Assembly: GCA_035569495.1 (NCBI GenBank)
Contig: DATMMX010000047.1
Location: 1 to 64,000 of the forward strand
Reading direction: 5' to 3'
Length of the DNA: 64,000 bases
Source of the DNA: DASRDZ01 sp035569495
GTDB lineage: Bacteria; Chloroflexota; Dormibacteria; Aeolococcales; Aeolococcaceae
Below, one piece after another: positions 8,503 through 19,500 of the stretch. Numbering within the stretch: the first letter of the stretch is position 1; every line of letters begins with the position of its first letter. A program made the position numbers and the translations under genes. The notes below the pieces were generated by a model. The model saw only the letters and a list, made by a program, of their open reading frames with translations, was not told the DNA's origin and made no database searches.

Positions 8503-8877
8503 CTAGCCCTCGATCGGCCTTTGTGGGGGCCAACTCTCGCGATCGGTGAGATCGAACCACACGATCTCCCCAATGCTTGGGGCTTTCCCCAGCTTGCTCC
8601 ACCCCTGCACGATCAAGGCCATCACCTCGTCGGTCGACAGCGACCACGGTCTGAACTCCAGGCCTGAGTTGTCGGGAAAGCCGGCTCGCACTCGGCCCTC
8701 TTCGAGAAGCTCACGTACCAGTTCCACGGTGGTCGTTCGGACCTCCTCGGCTGTGGCTTCAGGTGCAAGTCGCGTGAGCCACCACGGGATCTCCTACAGT
8801 CCGGCGAAGTCATCGTGGGCGCTTTGGAGAATGTCCTCGCGGATGGCATCGCGTTCCTCCGCGGTCAACCGAAGCAT
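8503..8877 (-). pseudogene. Immunity-like gene interrupted by an in-frame amber codon
   Basis: The frame starts MLRLTAEERDAIREDILQSA and would encode 124 residues, but codon 28 (8796-8794) is TAG. Reading continues in the same frame as EIPWWLTRLAPEATAEEV, then an acidic helical region and GEIVWFDLTDRESW to the terminal stop. The sequence on both sides is clearly one protein. TGG (Trp) at codon 28 would restore it by a single G-to-A reversal. The family is not named with confidence, but size, acidity and neighbours fit an immunity protein. Translation could alternatively restart at the internal ATG of codon 51 (8727), giving a 74-residue product. Confidence 0.65.
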
Positions 8878-8975
8878 GACTTAGCAAACGAGACAGCCTT
8901 CTCCACCCCATTGCCTCCATAGAGCCCAGGGCGATTCAGTGCGCAAATCAGTCTGCGTATAGGGACGGTTGTCAT
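8865..8975 (-). other. Short frame, possible toxin-tip remnant
   Basis: A 36-codon frame begins MTTVPIRRLICALN and ends SFAKSCFG. It overlaps the start of the amber-interrupted gene by 13 bases, the usual arrangement of a toxin end and immunity start. It is too short to identify and might be chance. Confidence 0.2.
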
Positions 8976-9001
8976 GATTCCTAGTACACGGCGCGTCGGC
9001 C

Positions 9002-9356
9002 TCACATCTCGCGGGCGACGGCATCTCCAGCAACGACGTCAACGGCGGTCGCTGCTTCGACAGCTATGACGCAGCGAACGCAGGGCGTTCCCCTCAAAGT
9101 CCCCGTAACTTCGATTACACGCCGTTCACGATCGAGGATGCGCAGCGATCCACAGGATCGAAGGTCGACACCCAAGGCGATGCCGCTATCGGTGTTCACG
9201 ATGATTTGAGGCGCTGTTGTTCTGCAGGTCCAGAACCAGGGTCACGCTCACTCCATCCGGTCTCAGAAACCGCATCCAATACTGCTCGAGGTCCACGTTG
9301 GTGGGTGGCAGGACCTCATCCGCGATGAGCAACAACTCCGCGATGATCGCATCCAT
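9002..9356 (-). pseudogene. Frameshifted small immunity-like protein
   Basis: A good start (AGGAG six bases before ATG at 9356) opens MDAIIAELLLIADEVLPPTNVD, reaching VTLVLDLQNNSA. A second frame, offset by one base, then continues IIVNTDSGIALGVDLRSCG, LRILDRERRVIEVTGTLRG to AREM and a stop. Joined near 9210 the two give about 117 residues of plausible beta-rich protein, and neither half alone looks complete. The family is unknown. It sits in the toxin/immunity trail, and decay of an orphan immunity gene is the simplest reading. It might instead be two short unrelated frames. Confidence 0.4.
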
Positions 9357-9769
9357 GCGGTTCTCCTAAGGGACGACCTGGGGGGCGGACCCTCAACAGG
9401 AGGTTCGCCGGCCGACTCGGGAGCGCTACCCGATGAGCCTTCAGGTATCACTGTTACGACACTTCCGCTTTCATTCACAATCACAGGGACTCCCGACGGC
9501 CCCATGAGCGATCTCTCCCTCGACAACGGAGGAAGGCACACCGCGAGGCGAAGGTCCATTGTCAGCCTAGCAAGTCTTGAATGCGCCCGGACGCGCGGAT
9601 CCAAACCGTTTCCAAGCGAGCCTCCGGTTGAACTTGATGCCGGCGCCCACTGTCAGCGGCGATGTGGCCGCTGGGCCCGGTTCGGGGACAGGAATGGCCT
9701 TGCCATTGGATGGACGATGGAGTCAGGGGCGCGCGAGGCGACGCCAGTGTCCTCTCTGGCAACTCAGGG
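9357..9769. other. No intact gene; degraded sequence in toxin trail
   Basis: No frame here has both a good start and a recognisable protein. Two minus-strand stretches look as if they were once coding: one containing GVPVIVNESGSVVTVIPEG (about 9430-9500) and one ending AIPVPEPGPAATSP...GAFKTC (about 9575-9720). They may be leftovers of displaced RHS C-terminal modules. Nothing regulatory is evident. Confidence 0.3.
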
Positions 9770-10051
9770 TCAGTCGTGAAGGGCTTTGAGGCGCGACACC
9801 TGGCGTACCGGGTCCCACGCAGACGGAGCCTCACAACTCGCCGAAAACCATGTCATTCCCCCGTCGATCCACGTCTGCCGCCACCGGCCATACACGACCT
9901 CGCGTACGTGCAAGTCTCCACCCGCCGCGTCGTCATAGCCGAAATGTATTCCACAAGACGGACAGATCTCATCTGACGGCCGGCCGTCCTCCCAGGGGAG
10001 CTCGGCTAGGTTGTCATAGCCACACGCGGGACAGACGTATCCGGAACTCAT
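9770..10051 (-). CDS. Zinc-ribbon (CPxCG) protein, probable orphan immunity
   Basis: A 93-residue protein starting MSSGYVCPACGYDNLAELPW. Cys7/Cys10 and Cys30/Cys33 (EICPSCGIHFGYDD) form a four-cysteine zinc ribbon. The C-terminal half (WRQTWIDGGMTWFS, AWDPVRQVSRL) matches, from memory, a family of small CPCC-type proteins frequently encoded next to RHS, WapA and CDI toxins. An in-frame upstream ATG at 10087 is less likely because the family begins close to the first CPxC. It is the second gene after the RHS gene. A metal-binding structural role is clear; the immunity role is inferred from location. Confidence 0.7.
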   Translation of the reverse strand: MSSGYVCPACGYDNLAELPWEDGRPSDEICPSCGIHFGYDDAAGGDLHVREVVYGRWRQTWIDGGMTWFSASCEAPSAWDPVRQVSRLKALHD

Positions 10052-10152
10052 GGCGTTCACGGTGCCATACCAGCCTGCGAAAGCCAACGGCCGTGGCTTC
10101 GGTAGAGACTACGGGAGTCTCCACCGAACCTAGGGCGATTCAAGGTCTCGGC

Positions 10153-10518
10153 TCAGGTGTAATAGTTGTAGGCCGACGGGTCCTTGCTGATAGAGAGCTT
10201 GCGTTTGTCCAGATCTAGACTGTTCCAGTAGGCGCGCCAAGCCTCCCATGCTGCGGACGTGTCCTCGGGTGAAGCACCCAGGAAGGCGAGGATCGCAGGG
10301 CCGTCCTCCGGCGTGATCAGTTCAACATTCAGGAAGCTGAGTCGAAGTAGAACTTCACTGGCGATCGGATCAACCTGCGGTGGTCCAAGGGCGTACTCCG
10401 GCGAGTATACATGGGCGTGTTCGAGCTCTTCCGCCCACTCGTGTACCGATCGCGTCGACCTTTCTCCAGCCATCCATTCTTTCACCATCCCCACCAGAGC
10501 TTCACGACTGGGCAGCAT
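10153..10518 (-). CDS. Probable cognate immunity protein of the RHS toxin
   Basis: A 121-residue cytosolic, acidic, largely helical protein starting MLPSREALVGMVKEWMAG. Its ATG follows the RHS stop codon by only two bases, the canonical effector-immunity arrangement, so it should be co-transcribed and translationally linked. The segments WAEELEHAH, LLRLSFLNVELIT and DGPAILAFLGA are recurrent in small proteins found beside bacterial exotoxins, but I cannot name a family. Its predicted job is to bind and block the toxin tip at the RHS C-terminus. Function rests on position, not on a recognised domain. Confidence 0.75.
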   Translation of the reverse strand: MLPSREALVGMVKEWMAGERSTRSVHEWAEELEHAHVYSPEYALGPPQVDPIASEVLLRLSFLNVELITPEDGPAILAFLGASPEDTSAAWEAWRAYWNSLDLDKRKLSISKDPSAYNYYT

Positions 10519-10520
10519 TT

Positions 10521-13500
10521 CTATCGACCTGAAACGAAGTGGATTTTCTCCAACATATCGTAAGCATTGTCAGTGATCTCGACAACAGCCCCTCCACTCG
10601 TACTGCTCGTCGCCCGATATACAATTCTGAAGTCGCCCACCATTTGGTTGACATATGGCGCGGCTGGGAGCTTGCCGGTCAATGCCCGGAATAGATCCTG
10701 TGCGCCCTGGGTTCCTCCCGGTAGGTCAGAGATCACGCTGAACTTGGAACTTCCCTTCCCCAGCCATCCTGCAGCCCTGGCACCGTCGCCCAGTACCATC
10801 GGCCCCCGTACGGCCGAGACCCCATCCGCCACGGTGCGCGCGCCGCGTAGAGCCCCGGCGAAGAGGTCAATCCCGTCCCCAATGACATCTCCCGGGATCA
10901 CCGCGATGATGGCTTGGACCAAACCGCCCACATCGAGGGTGTCCGTGAAGTTGCAAGGCCCCGGCCTTGCCATTGCGGCCTGAAGGCAGAAGGCGAATTC
11001 TCGGAAATCGCGACTGTTGGGATCGATATCGGTCGTTGTAGTCCCAATGCGTATGCAGCGCCCGGCCTCGGGGCCAGTCTGCATTGACAGGTACGTCGTG
11101 CAGTAGTTCTCAGCTTGTCGCGTGTCGGCCCACACTTGCGCACACGGCGACTGAGCGGAAGCGCGGACGACGCACAAAACATTGACGCTCTTGTCAGAGG
11201 CATTGGCCACCGCAGCATTAGCGTCGGGCTCGTCGGGGTTTACGTTCTGTAGGTGGGTGTGCGGAGGAGGCGGCAGGTTCGGCGGAATCGTGGGGAGCGG
11301 CCTCGGGTTCTGGTTCGAAACCGGGACGGTCGTGCTCCCGTACGGCTGCTGGCTGGGTAGGCCTGAGTAGCCGGGTTCGCTTTGCGCGACGGCGTTCGAG
11401 GCCTCGCTCGCTCCCGAGCTGGTCGGCTCGCCCTGCGTGTCCTGGCAGTCGGGGCCGAATCGGCACTCGCCGACATGGCCTGTCGGGTCCCAGTTGTTGA
11501 CGGGATCGCCGTTCCCGAAGGAGTGGAAGTTGTGCATGCCGGGGACGGCGCCTTCGGCGAGTGTGCGGTCGAAGTTTCCGGTTGGGTCGTCCACGAACCT
11601 GTCGGTTTGAACCCAGGTGCCGGTCCGCGGGTTGTAGTCGCGGATGCCCACGTGCTGGAGCCTGGAGCCGTGGTCCTGCTGGAAGCCCTTGAAGCCGACC
11701 TCGCCGTCCTGGGTGCTCTGCTGCTCAGGGCTGGGAAAGCTTGCGCTGGGTTGGTCGTTGAGGGGGGCGCCGAAGGGGTCCGTCAGCGGAGCCGCGAGGA
11801 CATTGCCGTTGGACCAGGTGACGCGGATTGGATTGCGATGCTGGTCGTAGGTGTAGTACTCGGACTTGCGGAAGCCGCCGCTGAGGGCGCCGAACTGGTC
11901 GGCGAGCGCGGTGCCGTCGGGGGCAAGGGCGTAGTAGTCGTCGCGGTTATAGACGTTCGGCAGCCACTGCTGCTGCTGCATCGACAGGTTGTTGCTCAAC
12001 CCGTCGTGGTAGATGGCGGTGAGCAGGTTGTACGGCCCATCTGTGCGGCCGATCTGGCGGTGCAGGCCGTCGTAGTAGAAGGACGCGGAGGCGCTTGCGC
12101 CGCACTGGTTGCCGCCTGCAGGTGAGGCGGAGGTCATCTGGTCGAAACCGTCGTAGGACATGTTCCGGCAGCCGTCGCTGAGGTTGGAGCCCGAGACGGA
12201 ATAGGCGTACGTGGAGGTCTGCGTTCCGTTGGCGTTCGACGACGTGATGCCGATCTTCTCGGTCTGGATGCTGTCGTCGGCGTTGTAGGTCGCCGTCTGC
12301 TGGGAGTCCGCGCTGGTGGTGGTGGAGCCCCAACTCAGGCGGTTGCCGTTGTGGTCGTAGGTGCCGTTGAAGGTCAGCGTGTCGGAGCCGCCCCCGGGCG
12401 CCTGCGTCGTGAGGGTGTGCACGAAGTTGGAGATTCGACCGGAATTGTCGTACTGGTACGTGTCGGAGCTGGTGAAGAGGTATCCGCCGGTCGGTTGCGC
12501 GCCAACGAAGTAGGTGCTCTTCAGCCGGTACAGGCTGTCGTAGCTCCAGGTGTACGAGCCGTTGTAGCCGGTGTCGTACGGGTCGAGGACACTGATGGTG
12601 TTGTCGGTATTCCAGTGATAGACCGTGTTCGTGTTGTTCGGGTTGATTTGCTGGGCGACGCGGCCGGCGGCGTCGTAGGACCACGACCAGGCGCCGAGGT
12701 CGGCGTCGGAGGCGCTTGTCACCAGGCCCGCGTCGTTGCGTGAGTATGTGATGGTGTGGCCGGTGTAGCCACCGGTGGAGTGGTAGGCAAGGCTGCCCGC
12801 GCCGTCGTAGGAGTAGCCATAGGCGGCACCGGTGAGGCCGGGGATGTTCTCCCCGGCGCTGATCAGCGCCTCGTTGAGGTAGTAGGACGCGGTGACGTTC
12901 GACGTGCTCTGGCTCGGCGAGGTGTAGACGATCGAGGTCGGCCGGCCGGCGCCGTCGTACTGATCGGTGACCACCTCGTTGTTGCGGCCGGTGGTGGTGT
13001 TGAGGCGCTCATCCGCGTAGTACGCGTAGCTCTGGGTGCCGCCGGCGGTGATCACGCCGCCACTGCCGTTCACGGTGTTGACTGTCTGCGACGCCTTGGA
13101 GCCGAACGGCTTGTAGGTGAAGCTGGTCTGCCGCCGCTGGGTCCCGTCCGCGGTGATCGGGACGGTGGTGGAGGCGAGCAGGTTGTCCTCGGTGTAGGTG
13201 TTGGTGGTCGGCGTATGGCTGCTGTTGTTCGGGTCGCCCGCGTTGGCCGAGGGTGACATCACCTGGATCGGGTTGCCGGCCTGGTCCCGCGTCCAGCTGG
13301 TGACGTTGCCGCCGGCGTCGGTGTCCGACATCTGGAGGTTGTCGGTCGAATAGGTCCAGGTCTCGGTGAGCGGCGTGCTGGAGCAGCCCGATGCCGGCTG
13401 ATTGGGGTCGAGCCACTTGCTGTCCGACGTCCTGTTGCCGTTGGCGTCGTAGGCCATGGTCTCGCAGTGCCAGACGCTCGTCACGCCCTGCTGGTTCTGC

Positions 13501-16500
13501 TCGGGCTCGGCGCTGTGCTGGGTCACCAGGCTGTCCGGCGAGTACGTGGTGACGTCCGGCGTGCCCACGCCGTCGAGTGTCTTCACGGTACGGCCGCTGG
13601 CGTCATAGAACGCGTACGCCTTGACGGTGCCGCTACCAGTCGGGTTGGGCGCGGTGGTGGATGCCTTCAGACCATCGGGCGTATAGACGACATCAACGTG
13701 GCGAGGCGAGTTCACGTTCCCACCGGCCGTTGGCAGCAATGTGCTGATGGCGTGCCCGTCTGCGTCGTACTGCAGCTTGGTGACACAGACGCCGACCGTG
13801 GACGCGTAGCCGCTGGCTCCGGTTGGGCACTGCCCGGTCGGGGAGGGGTCGCGCTTCGACGAGTCGTTGGAGTCGGAGTACGGCGTCCAGGTCGCCGTCG
13901 CCCGTCCGTCGTTGTCGTAGTCGCTGCGTGTCTGGAACCGAGTGTCCGGCGAGCTGACGCTTGTGAAGGCGCCGGGCTGCAGCACCTCGATGACGTGCCC
14001 GTCGGCGTCGTAGAAGGTGCGGGTGCGGATGTTCTGCCCGCCGTTGGCGGCCAGCGCGCCCGCGGAGACGGCCGACATGTTGTCCGAGCCGTCGACCACG
14101 TCGACCTTGCGGTGTGCGGCGTCGTAGCTCGTCGCCGTGATCTTCCCCGAGGCGTCGACCGCGTCGACGACGTCGCCCGCGGCGGAGTAGGTCCACGTCG
14201 TCGTGATCGCGGTGCCGCTGCGGGTGTAGGACGACGAGGTCTTGCGGTCGAGCAGGTTGTAGGCGACGGTCGTGGTGGTGCCGCGTGGATCGGTCGCGGT
14301 GACCTTGTTGCCGTCGGCGTCGTAGGTGTAGCTCGACGTATAGATGGTGGGCGACGTGCACGTCGTCCGGCAGGTCACCGTGGTGGACACCCGGTCGTTG
14401 ACGTCGTAGGTGGAGGCGGTGTCGTATGCGGAGGTCGAGGTGGCGCACGACGTCGTGCCGTTGGCGAAGGAGTTGGGTGGACAGGTGCGCGTGACGTTGC
14501 CGTCCTCGTCGTAGACGTTATCGGTGCGCCCCCAGACGATCGGGTTGGCTGCCAGGCGCTCGACGAGCGTGCTGAGGACGTGCTGCTGCGGGTCGTACGT
14601 GGACTGGGTCTGGCCACCGTCGCCGTCGGTCACCGCGATGGCGGCGCCGGTCCCGTCGTACGTCGTGGTGGTGTGGCACTCGATCGAGCCGGCCGGGAAG
14701 GGACCGTCGGCTGTGCCCAGCACCGGGCAGTTGGCCGGCACCGGTGCGGGGAAGGACGAGCCGTAGTACGGCGAGCGGGTGTCGCTGTAGTTCCAGCCGC
14801 GGATCCATGTGGTCTTGGTCTTGCGGTTGGCGGCGTCGACCGTCGCCACGGCCACGTTGCCAACCGGATCGGTAACCTGCGTTGCGTTGCCACGGGCGTC
14901 GTACAAGGTCTGGGTGGCGCCGTTGATGCGCGTGCCAGACGCGTTGCAAACCGTTCCACCCGCCTCGACCGGCTGGATCGAGCACACCATGTCGCCGTTG
15001 GCGTCAAAAGACTGGGTGACGTCATACGTGGCGTTGCCCGCCTGGTTGCCGCGCGGCGGCCGGATGGTGGTGTGGTTGCCGTCGGCGTCGACTGTGAAGG
15101 TGGTCAGGTTGCCAAGCTGGTCGCGTTGGGACAGGACGAAGCGGCCGGGAGCGGAGTAGGCAGTGCTGCCAGTGGCGCGCAACGTCTCGATGTACGCGGC
15201 GTTGGGCGGCGCCGAGATCGTGCCTGGGTACGACGACAGCAGCGTGCCCGCGGTGGCGTCGCGATCCCAGGTGCGCGCCACGTTGCCCGCGGCGTCGTAG
15301 GCGAACACGGTGAACCCACCGGTGCCGGTGCCGTCGGTTGGGTCGGTGACGGCCTCCAGCCAGCCGCCGGCCTTGGTTGTGTTCGACAGGTCGGTGGCGG
15401 TATCGCCGTAATACGTATAGGCGGTCATGGCCGGGGATGAGGGGTTGCGGGCGATGGCCAGAGCCGAGGCCTTGGCCGACACCTCACCCGTGGGCAGGTA
15501 GTGCATCTGGGTGATGGCGTTGTGCGATCCGTCGTACTGCGGGCCCTGCACCTGGCAGATGTCACCGGTGTTGCCGGTCGGCGTGCCGGGGGCGGTGCAG
15601 ACGCCCGAGGCGCCGTGCTGGTTCGGCGCGAACGATGCCGAGTTGTCCAGCGCGATTGTCGAGAGGTAGGACTGCCACTGCGCCGTGCTCAGGCCGCTGA
15701 GGTTGGCGCGCGGCGGCAGGCTCTGGGTGCCATCGACCAGGGCGTAGAGCGTGGTGGGCATCCAGCGGGCGCCGCCGGTGCCCGGGCCGTTCGGGGACGA
15801 CACCGATCCGCCACCGGATGGCAGGTCGTCGTAGGTGGCCGTCGAGCCCGATGCGTCGATGTAGATTGCGTGCGTCCCGGACGTCGCGTCGAGGAACTCG
15901 CCGGTGCAGTCGTGGCCGGAGCCGCGGCTGGTGAAGTCGGTCATGGCCGCGCAGTCCTCGGTGCGCAGCAGCTGGCCCTCCTCGCCGTAGCGGTACTTGG
16001 TGTACTTGGTGTCACTCGCCGACGAGAAGCTCTGCGTGACCGTGGAGCAGAGCTTGTGGTCGGGCACCCAGTTGGGCTGGATGCAGGTGCCGCCGTAGGT
16101 GTTGTCCCAGAAGAGGAAGGTCTGGGTGACCTTCAGGCCGGACGAGGGATCGACGACGTCGATCTCGCCGGCATCGTTGAACGGGTCGAAGCTGGAGTAG
16201 ACCCGGTTGCGGCCGGGATCGGAGAGCGTGGCCACCCCAGTCGAAGTGTTGTACGCGAAGGTCGTCACCGTGCCGCGCCGGTCGGTGACGCTCGCCACCT
16301 GTGCAGGCCCCAGATAGGTGGTGCCGTTGGACGACGTCTGCGTGTAGGTGAGCTGCGTCTTGACCGTGCTGCTGATCGGGTCGCTGGCTGAGCAGAGCTG
16401 CGTCGCGGACGCCGCGGTGCAGCCGCCGTAGACGTACTGGAGCTGCGTGCTGTCGGGGTTGGTGACGGTCACCAGCAGGCCCGAGGTCGCGTTGGTGAAG

Positions 16501-19500
16501 TACTTGGTGACCCGATGGGCGACGTCGGTGACGTCCAGCTCGTTGTTGGGCGTGCCGGTGGTGTAGGCGAAGGTCAGCGAGCGGCCGGTGGCCGGCTCGA
16601 CGACGCTGGATAGGTTGCCCATCGCCTTGCCCGCGGACGGCGGGTCATTGACGTAGTGGACGCGGATCTCGTTGGCGTTGGCGTCTTGGGTGTCGAGCTT
16701 GTGGCCGTCGCTCGCGAATTCGTACCGGATGCGGTCGACGCGCTCAGCGGCGTAGCCGAGGATCGTCGAGGTGAGCCACGAGGAGCGTGCGCAGGTCGAG
16801 TTCGAGCTGGTGACTTCGACGTACCGCCACAGCGAGGCGTGAACGCCCATCGGCGGCCCGGCGACCTGGTCCACGCAGATGCGCGTGTAGGTGCCATCGA
16901 GCGTCAGTGCGCGCGGAATGGTGACCGCGAGAGGGCCCGTGCTGTTGGCGGCCTGCAATGCCGTGACGTCGATGGGCGTCGCGAGCTGAACCAAGGGGAA
17001 GACCGAACGGCCACCATCGGCGGTGACGACGGTCACCGGCAGTGGGCGCGCGACTGCCTCGTCCGTGGGCAGGAAGAGCCCCGCCGCGGTGAGGCCCTGG
17101 GCAACGCTTGCGCCGTCGTCGAAGGTGAGCCACCAGCCGCTGCCCAGCATGCCCGCGCCCGTCGCCGAGCCCAGTGCGATGCTGTTGTAGGCGCGATGCA
17201 TGCCCAGGGTGAGGTCGCCGTGCAACGGGACGGAGGTGCTGTCGTTCTGAGTGACCACGGCGTTGCCGTCGCCGACGTTGAGAGTCACGGCGCCCTGCGG
17301 CCCCGCCGGCCATGAGGTTGTGGTGAACCATGGGTAGCTGCCGAGCCCGGCGTCGCAGAGGATCGGTGCCTGCGACGAGTCGGTGCCGGTCCCGTAGTCG
17401 TTGGTGGCGCTGAAGCTGCTGCGGTCCTTGACACAGCCACGCTCGTTGCCGTTGACCACCGTGTAGTAGCGGAAGGCGTGGGTGGCTCCGGCCGCCAGGG
17501 TGAACGACCCGATGGTCATGGTTCCGTCGCCCGCCAGCGTGCAGCTGGGGGTGGACGTGGTCGTGCAGAACGGGCCGTTGGTGAAGTCGGTGCTGTCGAG
17601 TGTGAGGTTGAGCTCGGGGACGTAGCCGCTGTCCAGCGTGTCCTTTCCCGAGGTGACCGACATGCTCACCGTCTGCGGGTTGAAGATCTTGAGGCCGAAG
17701 CCGATCTCGACGCCGCGGGAGTAGGGGATGCTGTTGTCGGACGCCAGCGTCCGCGTGTACTTCTGCACGCTTGGCGGCGCGTTGAGGATGAAGGTGTTGG
17801 ACTGCGCGGTGGGGCCGTTGCCGACGCTGTTGGTGGCGTAGACGGTGGCGTAGTACGAGGAGCCGTTGGTGAGGCCCGTCACGGTGGCGGTCAGGCAGGT
17901 GCCGCAGACCTGGACGGTGCCGCCCACCGCGCTGCCGCTGGACGTGTACGCCTGCACGGTGTAGGCGGTGATGGTGGCTCCGCCGTTGGCGGCGGCGGTC
18001 CAGGTGATGGTGGCGATGTTCTTGCCGGGGGTCCCGGTCACTGAGCCGGGCGCGCCTGGGACGGTCGGGCCGCCGGTCTCGGGCAGCAGCGGGATGGCGA
18101 CGCCCCCCGAGGCGTTCACCGTTGCCGAGACGGGACTGATCGATGACAGCGAAGGCGCTGCGGGTGTCACCGCATGCGCCGGAGCCAGGGCGACGCGCGC
18201 TTCTGTGCTTGTGGTGCCGAAGCTGCTCGACGCCGTGATGCCAATTGAGGTGATGAGCGCACCAGCGCCACGCAACACGACGGACGTGCAGGCGGAGCAA
18301 GCAACCTGACTGGACACCACGTTGCCCGCCACGTCGTACCCGGTGACGTCGTACCGCGCGACGCCGAGCGCGACGCTGTTCACCGGGCTCGTCCAGCGAA
18401 CCTGGACGCCCGCCGCGCCCGCCGACGCCGCCAGGCCACCGGGCGCGCTCGGCACCAGGCTGGGCGGCACGGCGGTGGCCACGGCCGCCGATGCCGTCGC
18501 GGCCGTGTCGCTGCGGGCACCGCCGGTCTGCGACCAGACACTCACGGTCAGGTGATGGCCGGCGACCAGCCCGAAGAACCACGCGCTGCTGTCGTGGGTG
18601 ATGACGCTCTGCGAGGTGTTGGCGTCGGTGTCGCTGAGGGTGACCAGGGAGCTCACGATCGGGTTGCCGGGCTGCGTCGGCGGCGGCGTCCATGTCACCA
18701 GCGCGCTGCTGGTGCCGGTGACGACGCTCACCGCCGACGGTGGGAGCGGCGTTGCGTCGCTCTCGGCGACCGCCGCGGTGTGGTACGTCACGTCGAGCTC
18801 GGGAACCATGGTGCCGTCGCTGACGCCGGGCCCGGCGAAGCTGAAGCCTCCGCTCAGTCCATGCTCGTCGGCCGCCTGCAAGGTCACGCCGGTGTTGCGT
18901 GCCGTGCCGTTCACCCAGCGCTGCACCAGTGACGCGACGTCCCAGGTGACGGTCGTCGCCGCCGGCGCCACGTGCTGCGTCGCCACCGACCCGCCGGTCA
19001 TCGCGGCGATCGCCGAGGCCTTGCTCGACGGACCGACGAGGCCGTTCAGCGCGTGCACTTCGACGTCCGCACCTTGCGCGCAGGCGACTCCGGCGCAGGC
19101 GATCACGTGGGCTGTCAACGTGGCGCTGTCGATCACCGCGCCGCCGGGCAGCGACGACGTATCGAAGCCGACCACCCCGCGCTGCACCAGGGCGCCGTCC
19201 TGGGGATCCGGCTGCGCCGTGGCGTTGAGCACGCCGGCGGCGGAGAGGGTGCACGCGGTGCAGGCGTCGCCGGCGAGGGTCACGGTTCCGGAGACGCCGT
19301 GCTGTGCTGAGGTGAGCGACAGGTCGATGCCGAGCGTCGACGGCGTCGCCGCGGTCGCGCCCGTGGCGGCGGGCGCGGTCACGGTGATGGTGGTGCCGCC
19401 CGCGGCGGTCGAGGCGGAGAGCGCAACGGCGCTCGCATCGCGCGACGTGCTGCCCCGTGCCATGGCGGCGGCCACCGCGAGTCCGGCGCCGTTGATGGTC

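Noticed and set aside
5650..10518. A CRISPR array, integron or phage origin for the small-gene cluster
   Set aside because: No regularly spaced repeats, no attC-like sites and no integrase, transposase or structural phage genes were seen. RHS-linked immunity array is the simpler reading.
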